Assembly: GCA_903910005.1 (NCBI GenBank)
Contig: CAIVXW010000067.1
Location: 1-9,964, forward strand
Direction: 5' to 3'
DNA from: an uncultured Methylococcaceae bacterium
GTDB taxonomy: Bacteria > Pseudomonadota > Gammaproteobacteria > Methylococcales > Methylococcaceae
Length of the DNA: 9,964 bases
In this document: piece by piece, positions 1-7,300 of the stretch
Position numbering within the stretch: position 1 is the stretch's first letter
Layout of the letters: each line of letters starts with the position of its first letter
Notes under the pieces: model-generated
Told to the model about the DNA's origin: nothing
The model's database searches: none
Seen by the model: only the letters and a program-made list of their open reading frames with translations
Program-made: the position numbers and the translations under genes

Positions 1-66
1 CCATTCCCCATTCACACCTGCCCCAGCCTTATCCTGACTTCACGTTAAAGCACAAAACCCTGATAC

Positions 67-119
67 GCCCTCTGCCCTCTGCCCTCTGCCTACTGCCTAC
101 TGCCTACTGCCTTTTGCCT
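67..119. repeat. Tandem heptanucleotide repeat
   Basis: Seven consecutive 7-bp units fill 67-115, followed by a four-base partial unit. The first three units are GCCCTCT, the next three are GCCTACT and the seventh is GCCTTTT, so the array consists of two homogeneous blocks of variants. This is a short tandemly repeated repetitive sequence of the kind known from filamentous cyanobacteria and large sulfur-oxidising Gammaproteobacteria. It lies outside any credible gene. The two-block structure suggests expansion of a unit after a point change. No function can be assigned. Confidence 0.9.
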
Positions 120-378
120 GCAACCCGGTAAATTACACCCGTCAGACTACCCCAAAGGCTTCATTTATTGGTATGCTTACCCTCAGTGAAAGTGAATCCG
201 CCGGGGTCTGTCTTTTGGCTGCCTGGTTGATGCGGGTTCCTGCACTGATCAAGTCACTACTCTCCTGCCCGAATCCACAACGCCCGAACATCCATCCTGA
301 TTTTCCGGCAGGACATCTGTGCATTGGCATCGTGTACTTGAGGATTGTCACAACCCTGTTCACCCAAGCCTACAACAT

Positions 379-385
379 GAGGAGG
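379..385 (+). promoter_or_regulatory. Strong Shine-Dalgarno for the 393 gene
   Basis: The sequence GAGGAGG ends 7 bases before the ATG at 393. It is the best ribosome-binding site in the window. It fixes the start of the small downstream gene and is the main reason to believe that gene is real, since the protein is low-complexity and unrecognised. Confidence 0.8.
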
Positions 386-392
386 CTACCGT

Positions 393-761
393 ATGTCAGT
401 TGATCTAAGCAATATTGATCTAAGCGGTCTGGCTGATACCCTTTCCAACGGGTTTTCCGACCTGATGAACATCCTGACCGATCCGGCCGGGGCTGCCGGT
501 GCAGCTACCGCAGCAACTACAACCAGCACCACCACAGCCACGACCACCGGCACGTCGGCAATCACCGGAACCGGTCTTTCCCTGTTCATCAAATCCACCC
601 CGCTGGCTCTGATTACGGCGCATCCGGTGCTTATTCTGGCCGCCCTCAGCGGTGGACTCGGTTTGATCGGTGCCATTGACGTCATCAGTGATTTTCGTGA
701 CGGCAGACGTAATAATCTGGCCGCTCCCAAATCCCAACCGGAACAGGTGCAAAAAGCCTGA
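393..761 (+). CDS. Small Ala/Thr-rich membrane protein, function unknown
   Basis: This encodes 122 residues that I do not recognise. Residues 1-30 form a polar to amphipathic N-terminus with Leu/Ser/Asp spacing. Residues 31-60 are low-complexity, almost only Ala, Thr and Gly, with runs of three threonines. Residues 70-98 form one long hydrophobic stretch with Gly-rich small-residue patterns (ALSGGLGLIGAI), probably a membrane helix or hairpin. A short basic and polar tail follows (FRDGRRNN). There is no signal peptide at the N-terminus. The start is set by GAGGAGG 7 bases upstream. A hairpin follows 22 bases after the stop, so the gene may be its own transcription unit rather than the first gene of the SPFH run. 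The Ala/Thr linker could be an extended spacer, but that is inference. The ORF is probably real and its function is unknown. Confidence 0.7.
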   Translation: MSVDLSNIDLSGLADTLSNGFSDLMNILTDPAGAAGAATAATTTSTTTATTTGTSAITGTGLSLFIKSTPLALITAHPVLILAALSGGLGLIGAIDVISDFRDGRRNNLAAPKSQPEQVQKA

Positions 762-782
762 TCCCATGGGTGTGGCATCCGC

Positions 783-807
783 AGCCGGGGCACTCGCTGC
801 CCCGGCT
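783..807 (+). terminator. Perfect 10-bp hairpin after the small gene
   Basis: The arms AGCCGGGGCA (783-792) and TGCCCCGGCT (798-807) pair perfectly around the 5-nt loop CTCGC. The position, 22 bases after a stop codon and 91 bases before the next start, fits a transcription terminator. The downstream tract (CGTCTGTCTG) is only partly T-rich, so it may be a weak intrinsic terminator or an RNA 3'-end stabiliser that partly separates the small gene from the SPFH run. Confidence 0.55.
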
Positions 808-897
808 CGTCTGTCTGCTACTGCCATAATGCCTCCGGGAAGCCCTCTTGCATTACTCATCAGGTAACCTCCCAACCAGCCGCTTGCGCGAGTCGCC

Positions 898-1830
898 ATG
901 CAAACCCCAGACAAAACCATTCTGCCTGATTTCCTCAATTTCTCACTGGACAGAACCGAATCCGAATCCCCGGAAGAAACGGACGAACTCTCAAAAGCCA
1001 GGGCGCGATTCAGACGATGGCTGTGGGGCCGACTTCCGGGCTTCATGATCTCGCTCATCGTACTGATTACCCTGCTGGTCATTTTATGGCATCGGGTTAT
1101 CATCATCATCAACCCGGGCTATAACGGCGTTTTATTCCACCTTTTCAGCGGCACCGAGGTGGATTATGTCTATACCGAGGGCTTGAATATTATCAACCCC
1201 CTCAATACGATGTATATCTATGAAACCCGAAAACAACTGGCCCTGCATGAGTTCAATATTCTGAGCAACAAGGGCTTGACGATAAAGCTCTCCCTGGCCA
1301 TTCGCTATCAACCCGAGGTTGAAGTACTGGGTCTATTGCACCAGAAGGTGGGTCCAGACTATCTTAACCGGGTTATAGTACCCCAAATCGAATCAGTAAT
1401 GCGAAAACAACTCGGCAACTATGACGCCGAGGACATCTATACCAACAAGGAAGGATTATTGACCAACGCCATTCTGCTGGCACTCGATGAAGTAGGCCGG
1501 AACTACGTCAAGGTTGAGGACATCATCATTCGCAGCATCTCCATGCCCGATACCATCAAGACGGCAATTGAAGAAAAACTGAGCCAGGAGGAACTGGCAA
1601 AGTCTTATGATTACCGTCTCCAGGTTGCCCGCAAGGAAGCCGAACGACTGGGCATCGAGGCCAAAGGTATTCATGAATATCACTCGACCATTGACCAGAG
1701 CATGAGCCCGCAAAACCTGCGCTATGAAGGTATCCAGGCGACCAGGGAGCTGGCTAAATCCCAAAACTCCAAGGTTATCGTAGTCGGCTCCGGCAAGGAT
1801 GGACTACCCCTGATACTGAATACGGAGTAA
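898..1830 (+). CDS. Prohibitin-type SPFH/Band 7 membrane protein
   Basis: This is a 310-residue SPFH-family protein closest in pattern to the prohibitin subfamily. Such proteins form membrane-anchored ring or cage assemblies and organise membrane partners, often proteases or transport complexes. Residues 1-45 are a polar, acidic then basic N-terminus. Residues 47-71 are the membrane anchor. From 72 on the Band 7 fold is visible: NPGYNGVLF, the EGLNIINPLNTMYIYETRKQ segment, a Ser-Asn-Lys-Gly turn, IRYQP, the DYLNRVIVPQ and YDAEDIYT segments, then a helical AREAER-like region (residues 240-260) and the prohibitin-style C-terminus ending in GLPLIL. An in-frame TAA at 865-867 restricts the start, and ATG 898 is the first candidate; no clear Shine-Dalgarno precedes it. 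The stop lies 11 bases before the next gene, so the two are probably co-transcribed. It lacks a C-terminal NfeD domain. Family assignment is firm; its partner is unknown. Confidence 0.88.
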   Translation: MQTPDKTILPDFLNFSLDRTESESPEETDELSKARARFRRWLWGRLPGFMISLIVLITLLVILWHRVIIIINPGYNGVLFHLFSGTEVDYVYTEGLNIINPLNTMYIYETRKQLALHEFNILSNKGLTIKLSLAIRYQPEVEVLGLLHQKVGPDYLNRVIVPQIESVMRKQLGNYDAEDIYTNKEGLLTNAILLALDEVGRNYVKVEDIIIRSISMPDTIKTAIEEKLSQEELAKSYDYRLQVARKEAERLGIEAKGIHEYHSTIDQSMSPQNLRYEGIQATRELAKSQNSKVIVVGSGKDGLPLILNTE

Positions 1831-1841
1831 CCAGGCCTCCC

Positions 1842-3713
1842 ATGATGTTCATATCATTTTTCATCCGCAGCCTGTTACTGGCTGCCCTGCCGGTCACCCT
1901 GGTCATTACCGGGTTTGGCACCAATTATGAAGACTTGATCGCGGCTCGGGAACGGTATGCCGCGAATAAGCAAAATGACATTGTGATTGTCGCCATCAGG
2001 GAGCCGTGGGCAGAAAGCTATCTGAATGGCATCAAACTGGCGGTCGATGAAATCAACCAACGCCCGGCTAAACTGCTGGGGCGCAAACTCAGGCTGGAAA
2101 TAGAGGACGCCCGCGAGGATTATGACAAGGATCGTCCGGTCATCATGCGCATCGCCAATGACCCCCGTGTCTCCGCAGTGCTGGGGCATCATAAAACGGA
2201 AGTTGCCATTGCGGCCTCGGTGATCTATGAACAAAGCCATGTAATTTTCATGCCCCCACTCTCGACCGGCAAGGATACCACCACCCACAACTTCAACTAT
2301 ATATTTCGCATGATCCCCCATAACGGGGTTATGGCAAGACAGTTGGCCAGCGTGGCGAAACTGCTGGGCTACAAGGATATTGCCCTGTTGTACTCATTTG
2401 GCTACAGTCGCCGTGAACTGGCCTTCCTGTTTGAGGATGCCGCTGTCGAGTTGAAAATGCATTTTGCGGCCCGGCGTTCCTTTGATGCCGAGAAGGATGA
2501 CTATCGCGACATTATTGCCCAAATTTCCAAATTACCACTGGATATGGTGTTCCTCTCGACTGATACCACATCAGGAGCCCGCATGATCAGACAGTTGCGG
2601 GAAATGGGCGTAACTGCACCCATTATGGGCGGCAATTCCCTCAATTTGGGCCCCTTAAGGAATCTGGTAGGTGAAAGCGGAAATGGTACCATCGTGCCGG
2701 CCTTTTATCGGCCAAGAGCCGAAAACCCCCATCATGTGGAGTTTATCCAGAACTACAAATCGAAGCACCAAAAACCTCCTGATCAAAACGCGGCCCAAGG
2801 GTATGATTCAGTGAATTTGCTGGCCCATGCCATCGAAAAAGGCGGGTCATCACAGCCAAGATTCATCAGCTCAACCCTGCATCATCTTGCATTCTGGGTA
2901 GGAGTCACCGGTGTTCACGCTTTTGATGTACGAGGGGATGTTGTTGGAAAAAAATACTTTTTTCAGGTTTTGCAGGAGGGGAACTGGAATTGGCTGCCTG
3001 TGGTACATTTCCCCTATATCCTCTGGCAATTTGATCGCCAGGCCAAAATGACCGGACTTAGTGCGACTGCTCCAAAGGGTGGCTTCGTCAAGGCCTTTGT
3101 CAACACGGAAAGCGAAACTCAATTACGGATATTACAACTCAAGTTTCTGCATGAAATATTCAAATTCAAACGACTGGGCATGATTTACGCCGAGGACGGC
3201 GATCCCGGCGTATCCACCAAATTGAGTAATGCCCGGGGTTTTGCCCGGGAGAACGAAATAAAACTGGAAACTTGCGGTGTCAGTCAAACCGGCATGACGC
3301 CAGTGGATATGGAAAAACAGTTCATTAGGTGTCTGGGCAAATTGTCACTCCAGGTTGACATGATCAACATCACCGGGATTGCTGACCCGGATAGCGAGAT
3401 GCTGCGTCGCCTGCAGGCACCGCTCGATGACTACAAGGTTCCCCTGATATCACTCGTGGGCGATACCAATCTGGGCGAGTTTGCTTCACTACGTCTGGGC
3501 AAATTTGGACAGGGCTATAATACGCATTCAGAGGGATTCATAACGCTGTTTGGCAATATCGTGCGAAATCAACATGTCCATGATTTGTCAGCAAAAGTTG
3601 AAAACCTTCCAATAGTGGATGTCAATCTGCAAAAGCTCGATGATTACAATCTGCTAAGAACCAGCCCGCTGGTACAACTGGCACCTGATTTCCTGATTGA
3701 AACCGGGAAGTAA
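1842..3713 (+). CDS. Two-domain periplasmic ligand-binding protein (LivJ-like plus second SBP-like domain)
   Basis: This encodes 623 residues. Residues 4-24 are a hydrophobic signal peptide or uncleaved anchor; no clear cleavage site or lipobox is seen. Residues 46 to about 395 match the type I periplasmic binding fold used for branched-chain amino acids, amides and urea (Peripla_BP_6). Visible elements are ESYLNGIKLAVDEIN, the AVLGHH..EVAIAAS segment, the FNYIFRMIPHNG segment, the IALLYSFGYSR segment, DMVFLSTD, and the AAQGYDSVNLLAHAIEKGG helix near the domain end. Residues from about 410 to 623 look like a second, divergent binding-protein domain: a LGMIYAEDGDPG strand-turn, an internal VDMINITG strand, and an ending with NLQKLDDYNLL..SP..QLAPDFLIE that resembles the C-terminus of ABC_sub_bind-type proteins. 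No permease or ATPase gene is nearby, so it is probably a receptor or sensor component rather than part of a normal ABC importer. The ligand is not determinable. Two consecutive ATGs are possible starts. Confidence 0.8.
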   Translation: MMFISFFIRSLLLAALPVTLVITGFGTNYEDLIAARERYAANKQNDIVIVAIREPWAESYLNGIKLAVDEINQRPAKLLGRKLRLEIEDAREDYDKDRPVIMRIANDPRVSAVLGHHKTEVAIAASVIYEQSHVIFMPPLSTGKDTTTHNFNYIFRMIPHNGVMARQLASVAKLLGYKDIALLYSFGYSRRELAFLFEDAAVELKMHFAARRSFDAEKDDYRDIIAQISKLPLDMVFLSTDTTSGARMIRQLREMGVTAPIMGGNSLNLGPLRNLVGESGNGTIVPAFYRPRAENPHHVEFIQNYKSKHQKPPDQNAAQGYDSVNLLAHAIEKGGSSQPRFISSTLHHLAFWVGVTGVHAFDVRGDVVGKKYFFQVLQEGNWNWLPVVHFPYILWQFDRQAKMTGLSATAPKGGFVKAFVNTESETQLRILQLKFLHEIFKFKRLGMIYAEDGDPGVSTKLSNARGFARENEIKLETCGVSQTGMTPVDMEKQFIRCLGKLSLQVDMINITGIADPDSEMLRRLQAPLDDYKVPLISLVGDTNLGEFASLRLGKFGQGYNTHSEGFITLFGNIVRNQHVHDLSAKVENLPIVDVNLQKLDDYNLLRTSPLVQLAPDFLIETGK

Positions 3714-3757
3714 AGCCACTCACTCTCGTCAAACCACAACGTTGTAGGTCAATTATA

Positions 3758-3928
3758 ATGAATGAATATGTAGTCATAGCCGTTTATGTGGGTGTATCAA
3801 TTCTGCTTGCCTTCATTGGTCGTAATCGCAAGTGGGGATACTGGGGCTATTTGTGGGCATCCATCCTGTTCACCCCCCTCATCGGGCTTCTGTTTTTGCT
3901 GGCTTCGGATCCTAAAAAACCGCGCTAG
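3758..3928 (+). CDS. 56-residue two-helix membrane protein
   Basis: The ORF begins MNEYVVIAVYVGVSILLAFI, then a short polar loop (GRNRKWGYWGY), a second hydrophobic helix (about residues 31-50) and a basic tail (DPKKPR). The architecture is helix, basic-aromatic loop, Trp/Pro-containing helix, basic end. It resembles a widespread class of small uncharacterised membrane proteins with a 'GR.RK.G.W..L..S...TPLIGL' pattern, but I cannot name a function. It fills the gap between the binding protein (44 bases upstream) and the Amt-like gene (21 bases downstream), which supports co-transcription and a role as a small subunit. The Shine-Dalgarno is weak (TAGGT, about 8 bases upstream). The clean protein-like pattern argues against chance. 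Confidence 0.72.
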   Translation: MNEYVVIAVYVGVSILLAFIGRNRKWGYWGYLWASILFTPLIGLLFLLASDPKKPR

Positions 3929-3949
3929 CCTCCCTTGAGAAACCATGCC

Positions 3950-5773
3950 ATGCCGCACATCAAAGACTCACCATTGACTGGTATTCCGGTGAATCGGTTC
4001 AGGAGATCAGGTACCCGGGTCTCAGTGTTACCGGTTCTACTCTCAACCCTGCTTGCCGTGGTTTCCGCCAACACTCTGGCAGAGGAAAAAAAAGCGGTCA
4101 CTGTCGGGGGTTCAAACTCCACCGGTTCGGTGCCGGAGCAAGACGCCCGAAGTATCGATGCCCAATCGCTTGACAGTTTGCGACAACAGATGGAAGAGGC
4201 CGCCATTCAGTTGTATGAAAACCGTACCCGGGATCTGGAGCGTTTCAGAAAACTGGAAGAATCGGTCGAGCAAGTGAATGCATACCTGAGACGCTCGAAC
4301 CAGTCGCCTGCCGCCAGGCAACACGCCACAGTGGGGGCACCCGAAACCAATATCCAGCCAGGCTCTGAGTCCGCCATCCCGGTTGAAAAATCCGGTTATG
4401 ACACGGCAGCAGGCAGTGACATGTACCCGGCGGCTCATTCAGGGGCACCGGGCTCCGCTGCCCCTGCTTTCGATACTTCAAGCTACGCTGCTCCACTGGA
4501 AGCCATGCTGGCCGCCGTCCTGGTTTTTCTGGCACCGCTGGGTTTCAGTTTTCTCGAAGCCTCCCGTACGGAACAATCCCGGGTTCCACCCATACTGCTG
4601 CGCAACCTGATGGTTACCGCCATCATGCTGCTGACCTTCGCCACGGTCGGTTCCTGGATCAGCTACGGGCAATCCCTGCTGGTTTCGATCAGTCCTTACG
4701 GCAGCGAGCTGGCACCCAATGGCAGTTCCAACGATACCTTCTGGCTGTTTCACCTCGAAATGACCATCATGGTGGGTCTGGTGGCCAACACCATTCTGTC
4801 CAGTCGCATTTCGTTGTGGGGGCACGCCCTCATGGCATTGCTGCTGGGAGCGTTGGTTCATCCGCTGATGGGACGCTGGATCTGGATGGGACACTGGATA
4901 CCCGCCGACCCGGGCTGGCTGCAAAAACTGGGATTTCTCGATTTTGCCGGGGCAACGGTCATTCATTCAATGGGAGCCTGGTTTTCACTGGGCTGGTTGT
5001 GGCGATTTCCCCTGGGGGGGAGCCAACACCCCGGAAGCGAAACGACCAGCGGCAATCCGGTTCACGCCCTGCTGGCACTGTTCATCCTGTGGCTCAACTG
5101 GTTTGGCCTGGCAATGGGTTACCATCATCTTGACACACAGTTGCTGACTTTGCCGATCATCAATGTTTCACTGGCGGGAGCCACTGCAATCGTGGTGTCT
5201 TTCCTGATGTCGGTCAACCGTGGACAAACCCGCGAAGCCGACTGTTCGCTGATCTATTTCAGGCTGGCGACCGGCGTGCTAGGAGGATTGGTTGCCGTGT
5301 CTGCCGGGGTAGATCGGTTCACACCGGTCGAAGCCATGGCGGTAGGCGGTCTGGCCAGCCTGATACAGGCATACACCTACCGATTATTGCAGGCAACGCT
5401 GCTCAGGCAGGATCACACCTCGGCGGCACTGATTGCCACCCACGGATTCAGTGGCGTGTTCGGTACCCTGTGTCTGGGCTTTATGGGGACTGCCGGCAGT
5501 TTTACCTTGCCTGAAATACAACAACTCGGCATCCAGGCACTCGGCATTGCCGTCGCTCTGGGGTTTGGTTGCGTATCAGGCCTGATTTCGGCAGTACCCT
5601 ATCAGTTAATCAGCAAAAGTCGTTCGGGATCAACACCCCCACCGCCCCCGGCCGATGGCGAAACCGGAACCACTCCGGGTCAGACCCTTGCACAGGAAAT
5701 TGGGCAAACGACTCAGCCGACGGATGTTCCGGCAGACGAAAGGCAAGATGGTGCCCCTGCACAGACACCATAA
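3950..5773 (+). CDS. Divergent Amt-family membrane protein with secreted coiled-coil N-terminus
   Basis: This encodes 607 residues from ATG 3950 (a TTG at 3935 would add five). Residues 18-44 form a signal peptide: basic RFRR, a hydrophobic core, then ANTLA before EEKK. Residues 65-118 are a predicted coiled coil rich in Gln, Glu, Leu and Arg. Residues 119-180 are a Ser/Pro/Gly linker. About residues 180-552 form an Amt/Rh-type channel with roughly eleven hydrophobic helices. Canonical ammonium channels (about 400-430 residues) conduct ammonium across the inner membrane. Kept here are the LDFAGATVIH segment with Asp331 and His339, and HGFSGVFG with His498, equivalent to Asp160 and the twin histidines of E. 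coli AmtB. By eye, the Phe-gate residues appear to be Met and Leu, and the FNAGS recruitment segment reads LAMGY. The C-terminus has a proline run and acidic, Thr/Gln-rich residues instead of a typical tail. It could be a sensor or altered transporter. The 3' end overlaps rnfC. Confidence 0.82.
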   Translation: MPHIKDSPLTGIPVNRFRRSGTRVSVLPVLLSTLLAVVSANTLAEEKKAVTVGGSNSTGSVPEQDARSIDAQSLDSLRQQMEEAAIQLYENRTRDLERFRKLEESVEQVNAYLRRSNQSPAARQHATVGAPETNIQPGSESAIPVEKSGYDTAAGSDMYPAAHSGAPGSAAPAFDTSSYAAPLEAMLAAVLVFLAPLGFSFLEASRTEQSRVPPILLRNLMVTAIMLLTFATVGSWISYGQSLLVSISPYGSELAPNGSSNDTFWLFHLEMTIMVGLVANTILSSRISLWGHALMALLLGALVHPLMGRWIWMGHWIPADPGWLQKLGFLDFAGATVIHSMGAWFSLGWLWRFPLGGSQHPGSETTSGNPVHALLALFILWLNWFGLAMGYHHLDTQLLTLPIINVSLAGATAIVVSFLMSVNRGQTREADCSLIYFRLATGVLGGLVAVSAGVDRFTPVEAMAVGGLASLIQAYTYRLLQATLLRQDHTSAALIATHGFSGVFGTLCLGFMGTAGSFTLPEIQQLGIQALGIAVALGFGCVSGLISAVPYQLISKSRSGSTPPPPPADGETGTTPGQTLAQEIGQTTQPTDVPADERQDGAPAQTP

Positions 5774-7202
5774 CGGCCTGGCTCCCGCTGATCTGCCCGG
5801 ATCATCGGGGCTTCCCCCTCTCGCCATCCCTCCCCTGCCCCGGCACCTGCTCTTTCCCCTGATCCAGAGCCGGGGCATGACCCTCATCCCCCGGGTGGAG
5901 CCGGGTCAGCCGGTACTCAAAGGCCAGCTATTGGCCGAACACCCCGATCACCCCCCGCAGCATGCGTCCAGTTCCGGTGTCGTGGCAACGCTTGATTCAC
6001 TCCCGCTGGCCACTGGGCCGTATCTGGTCATCACAACCGATGGCAGGGATATGCCGGTTGTGAGTCACCTGGTAAATCCGCCACCCGTCCTGACGCCGAA
6101 AATTTTGCTTGATCGTATCTGGCAGGCCGGCATCACAGGATTGGGTGGAGCTGGCTTCCCTACGACTGGCAAGCTGGATTCGGCAGGCATCGATACCCTG
6201 ATCCTGAACGGTGCCGAGTGTGAGCCGCTGTCCAGTTGCGATCAAACCCTGCTGGTTCGTTTTCCTCATCGGGTACTGGCGGGTGCCCGTCTGCTGCTCA
6301 CAACCTTCAATATCCGTCGCTGCCTTCTGGCCATTGAAGCAGATAAAACCGCTTCATGGGACGCACTGAATGCCGCCGTGGCCTGCAGCGGCGATCATTC
6401 GGTTCAAATCGTGCGCGTCCCGGCCCGTTATCCTGCCGGGGGTGAAAAACAACTCATACAGGCACTGACAGGAATGGAAGTTCCACACGGGGGGCATCCG
6501 CAAAACTTGGGCCTGGTCTGTCTCAATGTCGCCACGGTCGCCGCCATCCATGATGCAATTCACTGGAACAGCCCGCTGATTTCCCGTCTGGTCACCCTGA
6601 CCGGCCAGGGGATCAGGCAACCCTATAATTTGTGGGTCAGGCTGGGAACACCGATCAGTGAACTGATCAAGTACTGTGGAGGCTACACCGGAGAAGCCGT
6701 ACGCCTGGTACAAGGCGGGGCCATGATGGGTTACCCGCTGGCCAGCGATCAACTCCCTGTCACCAAGTCTACTCACTGTATCTGGGTGGGCGGAAGCAGC
6801 GAAACCGTAGAGGTCGGCCCCGAGCAACCCTGCATACGCTGTGGAACCTGTGTCGACGTTTGCCCGGCCGGTCTGCTACCTCAGGAACTCTACCGCCATA
6901 CCAAAGCCGGACAGCGCGAGCAGGCTATGGCACTCCACCTTGCTGCCTGTATCGAATGTGGCTGCTGTGATGCCGTTTGCCCCAGTCATATTCCCCTGGT
7001 ACGACAGTTTCAAACCGCAAAAAGACAACAGGCCGAATGGCTGGCAGCGCAGAACCGGGCCAATCACGCCAAAACACGCTACCAGGCCCGTCTGGCACGC
7101 AAGGCACGGGAAGAACAGGCCCAGCAGGACAGTGCCCGCCGTGGCAAGGAAGCCATTCAGGACGCACTGGCACGCCTCAAAACCCGGCGCGGATCCGGCT
7201 GA
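5748..7202 (+). CDS. rnfC: RnfC-type electron-transport subunit, two 4Fe-4S sites
   Basis: This encodes 484 residues. RnfC is the soluble, NADH- and flavin-site-containing subunit of the Rnf ferredoxin:NAD oxidoreductase, which couples electron transfer to ion movement across the inner membrane. An N-terminal barrel-sandwich-like region (VEPGQPVLKGQ) precedes the nucleotide/FMN site GLGGAGFPT at residues 131-139 with Lys142, then NGAECEP at 154-160, an SLBB region, and two ferredoxin clusters: Cys362/365/368/372 and Cys401/404/407/411. The tail is a short Ala/Arg/Gln-rich helix, far shorter than the long repeat tail of E. coli RnfC. Two deviations stand out. The usual GGIHPP start motif reads NGLAPAD, and the stretch after ECEP, normally TADDRLM-like, reads SSCDQTLL. 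The start at ATG 5748 overlaps the Amt-like gene by 26 bases; an upstream ATG (5655) would add 31 unconserved basic residues. No other rnf gene is visible, so this is an orphan copy or a specialised paralogue. Confidence 0.87.
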   Translation: MVPLHRHHNGLAPADLPGSSGLPPLAIPPLPRHLLFPLIQSRGMTLIPRVEPGQPVLKGQLLAEHPDHPPQHASSSGVVATLDSLPLATGPYLVITTDGRDMPVVSHLVNPPPVLTPKILLDRIWQAGITGLGGAGFPTTGKLDSAGIDTLILNGAECEPLSSCDQTLLVRFPHRVLAGARLLLTTFNIRRCLLAIEADKTASWDALNAAVACSGDHSVQIVRVPARYPAGGEKQLIQALTGMEVPHGGHPQNLGLVCLNVATVAAIHDAIHWNSPLISRLVTLTGQGIRQPYNLWVRLGTPISELIKYCGGYTGEAVRLVQGGAMMGYPLASDQLPVTKSTHCIWVGGSSETVEVGPEQPCIRCGTCVDVCPAGLLPQELYRHTKAGQREQAMALHLAACIECGCCDAVCPSHIPLVRQFQTAKRQQAEWLAAQNRANHAKTRYQARLARKAREEQAQQDSARRGKEAIQDALARLKTRRGSG

Positions 7203-7300
7203 CCGAATCCGGGATTGATGGACAGTGCCCCGTGCAACAACCGGTAATCGCCAACCGATATCCTTACCCCGAACGGACCAACACGACGCACCCAGAAATC

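Larger units (their letters stand above)
1..392. other. Non-coding left flank
   Basis: Apart from the heptanucleotide array and the ribosome-binding site at its right end, nothing convincing is seen here. Short open frames exist on both strands (173-403 on +, 142-363 on -), but neither has a ribosome-binding site, a recognisable domain or a plausible protein composition. A TTGTCA hexamer at 345-350 could be a -35 element for the next gene, but no -10 element lies at a suitable distance, so no promoter is called. Confidence 0.6.

Noticed and set aside
173..403. 76-codon frame before the small membrane protein
   Set aside because: It has no ribosome-binding site, overlaps the well-supported start at 393, and resembles no known protein.
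3736..3745. Palindrome ACAACGTTGT as an operator
   Set aside because: A single 10-bp palindrome with no promoter beside it is too weak to call a binding site.
3754..3759. Perfect TATAAT hexamer
   Set aside because: It overlaps the start codon at 3758, has no -35 partner at the right distance, and would start transcription inside the gene.
4478..4966. Long antisense frame within the Amt-like gene
   Set aside because: It is Gln/His/Gly-rich without a domain or ribosome-binding site, the typical shadow of a GC-rich coding region. The same holds for other antisense frames such as 1875-2321 and 7358-7987.
5014..5020. Run of seven G as a phase-variable tract in the Amt-like gene
   Set aside because: The run is short for slippage control and the frame is intact. 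Nothing else suggests phase variation.
5655..5747. Upstream in-frame ATG that would extend RnfC by 31 residues
   Set aside because: The extra residues are highly basic, unlike any RnfC N-terminus, and lie fully within the Amt-like gene. ATG 5748 gives the family length.
6977..7300. Open frame extending the M48 gene upstream by 108 codons
   Set aside because: It lies mostly inside rnfC, has non-protein-like composition, and would bury the lipoprotein signal peptide that begins at 7301.
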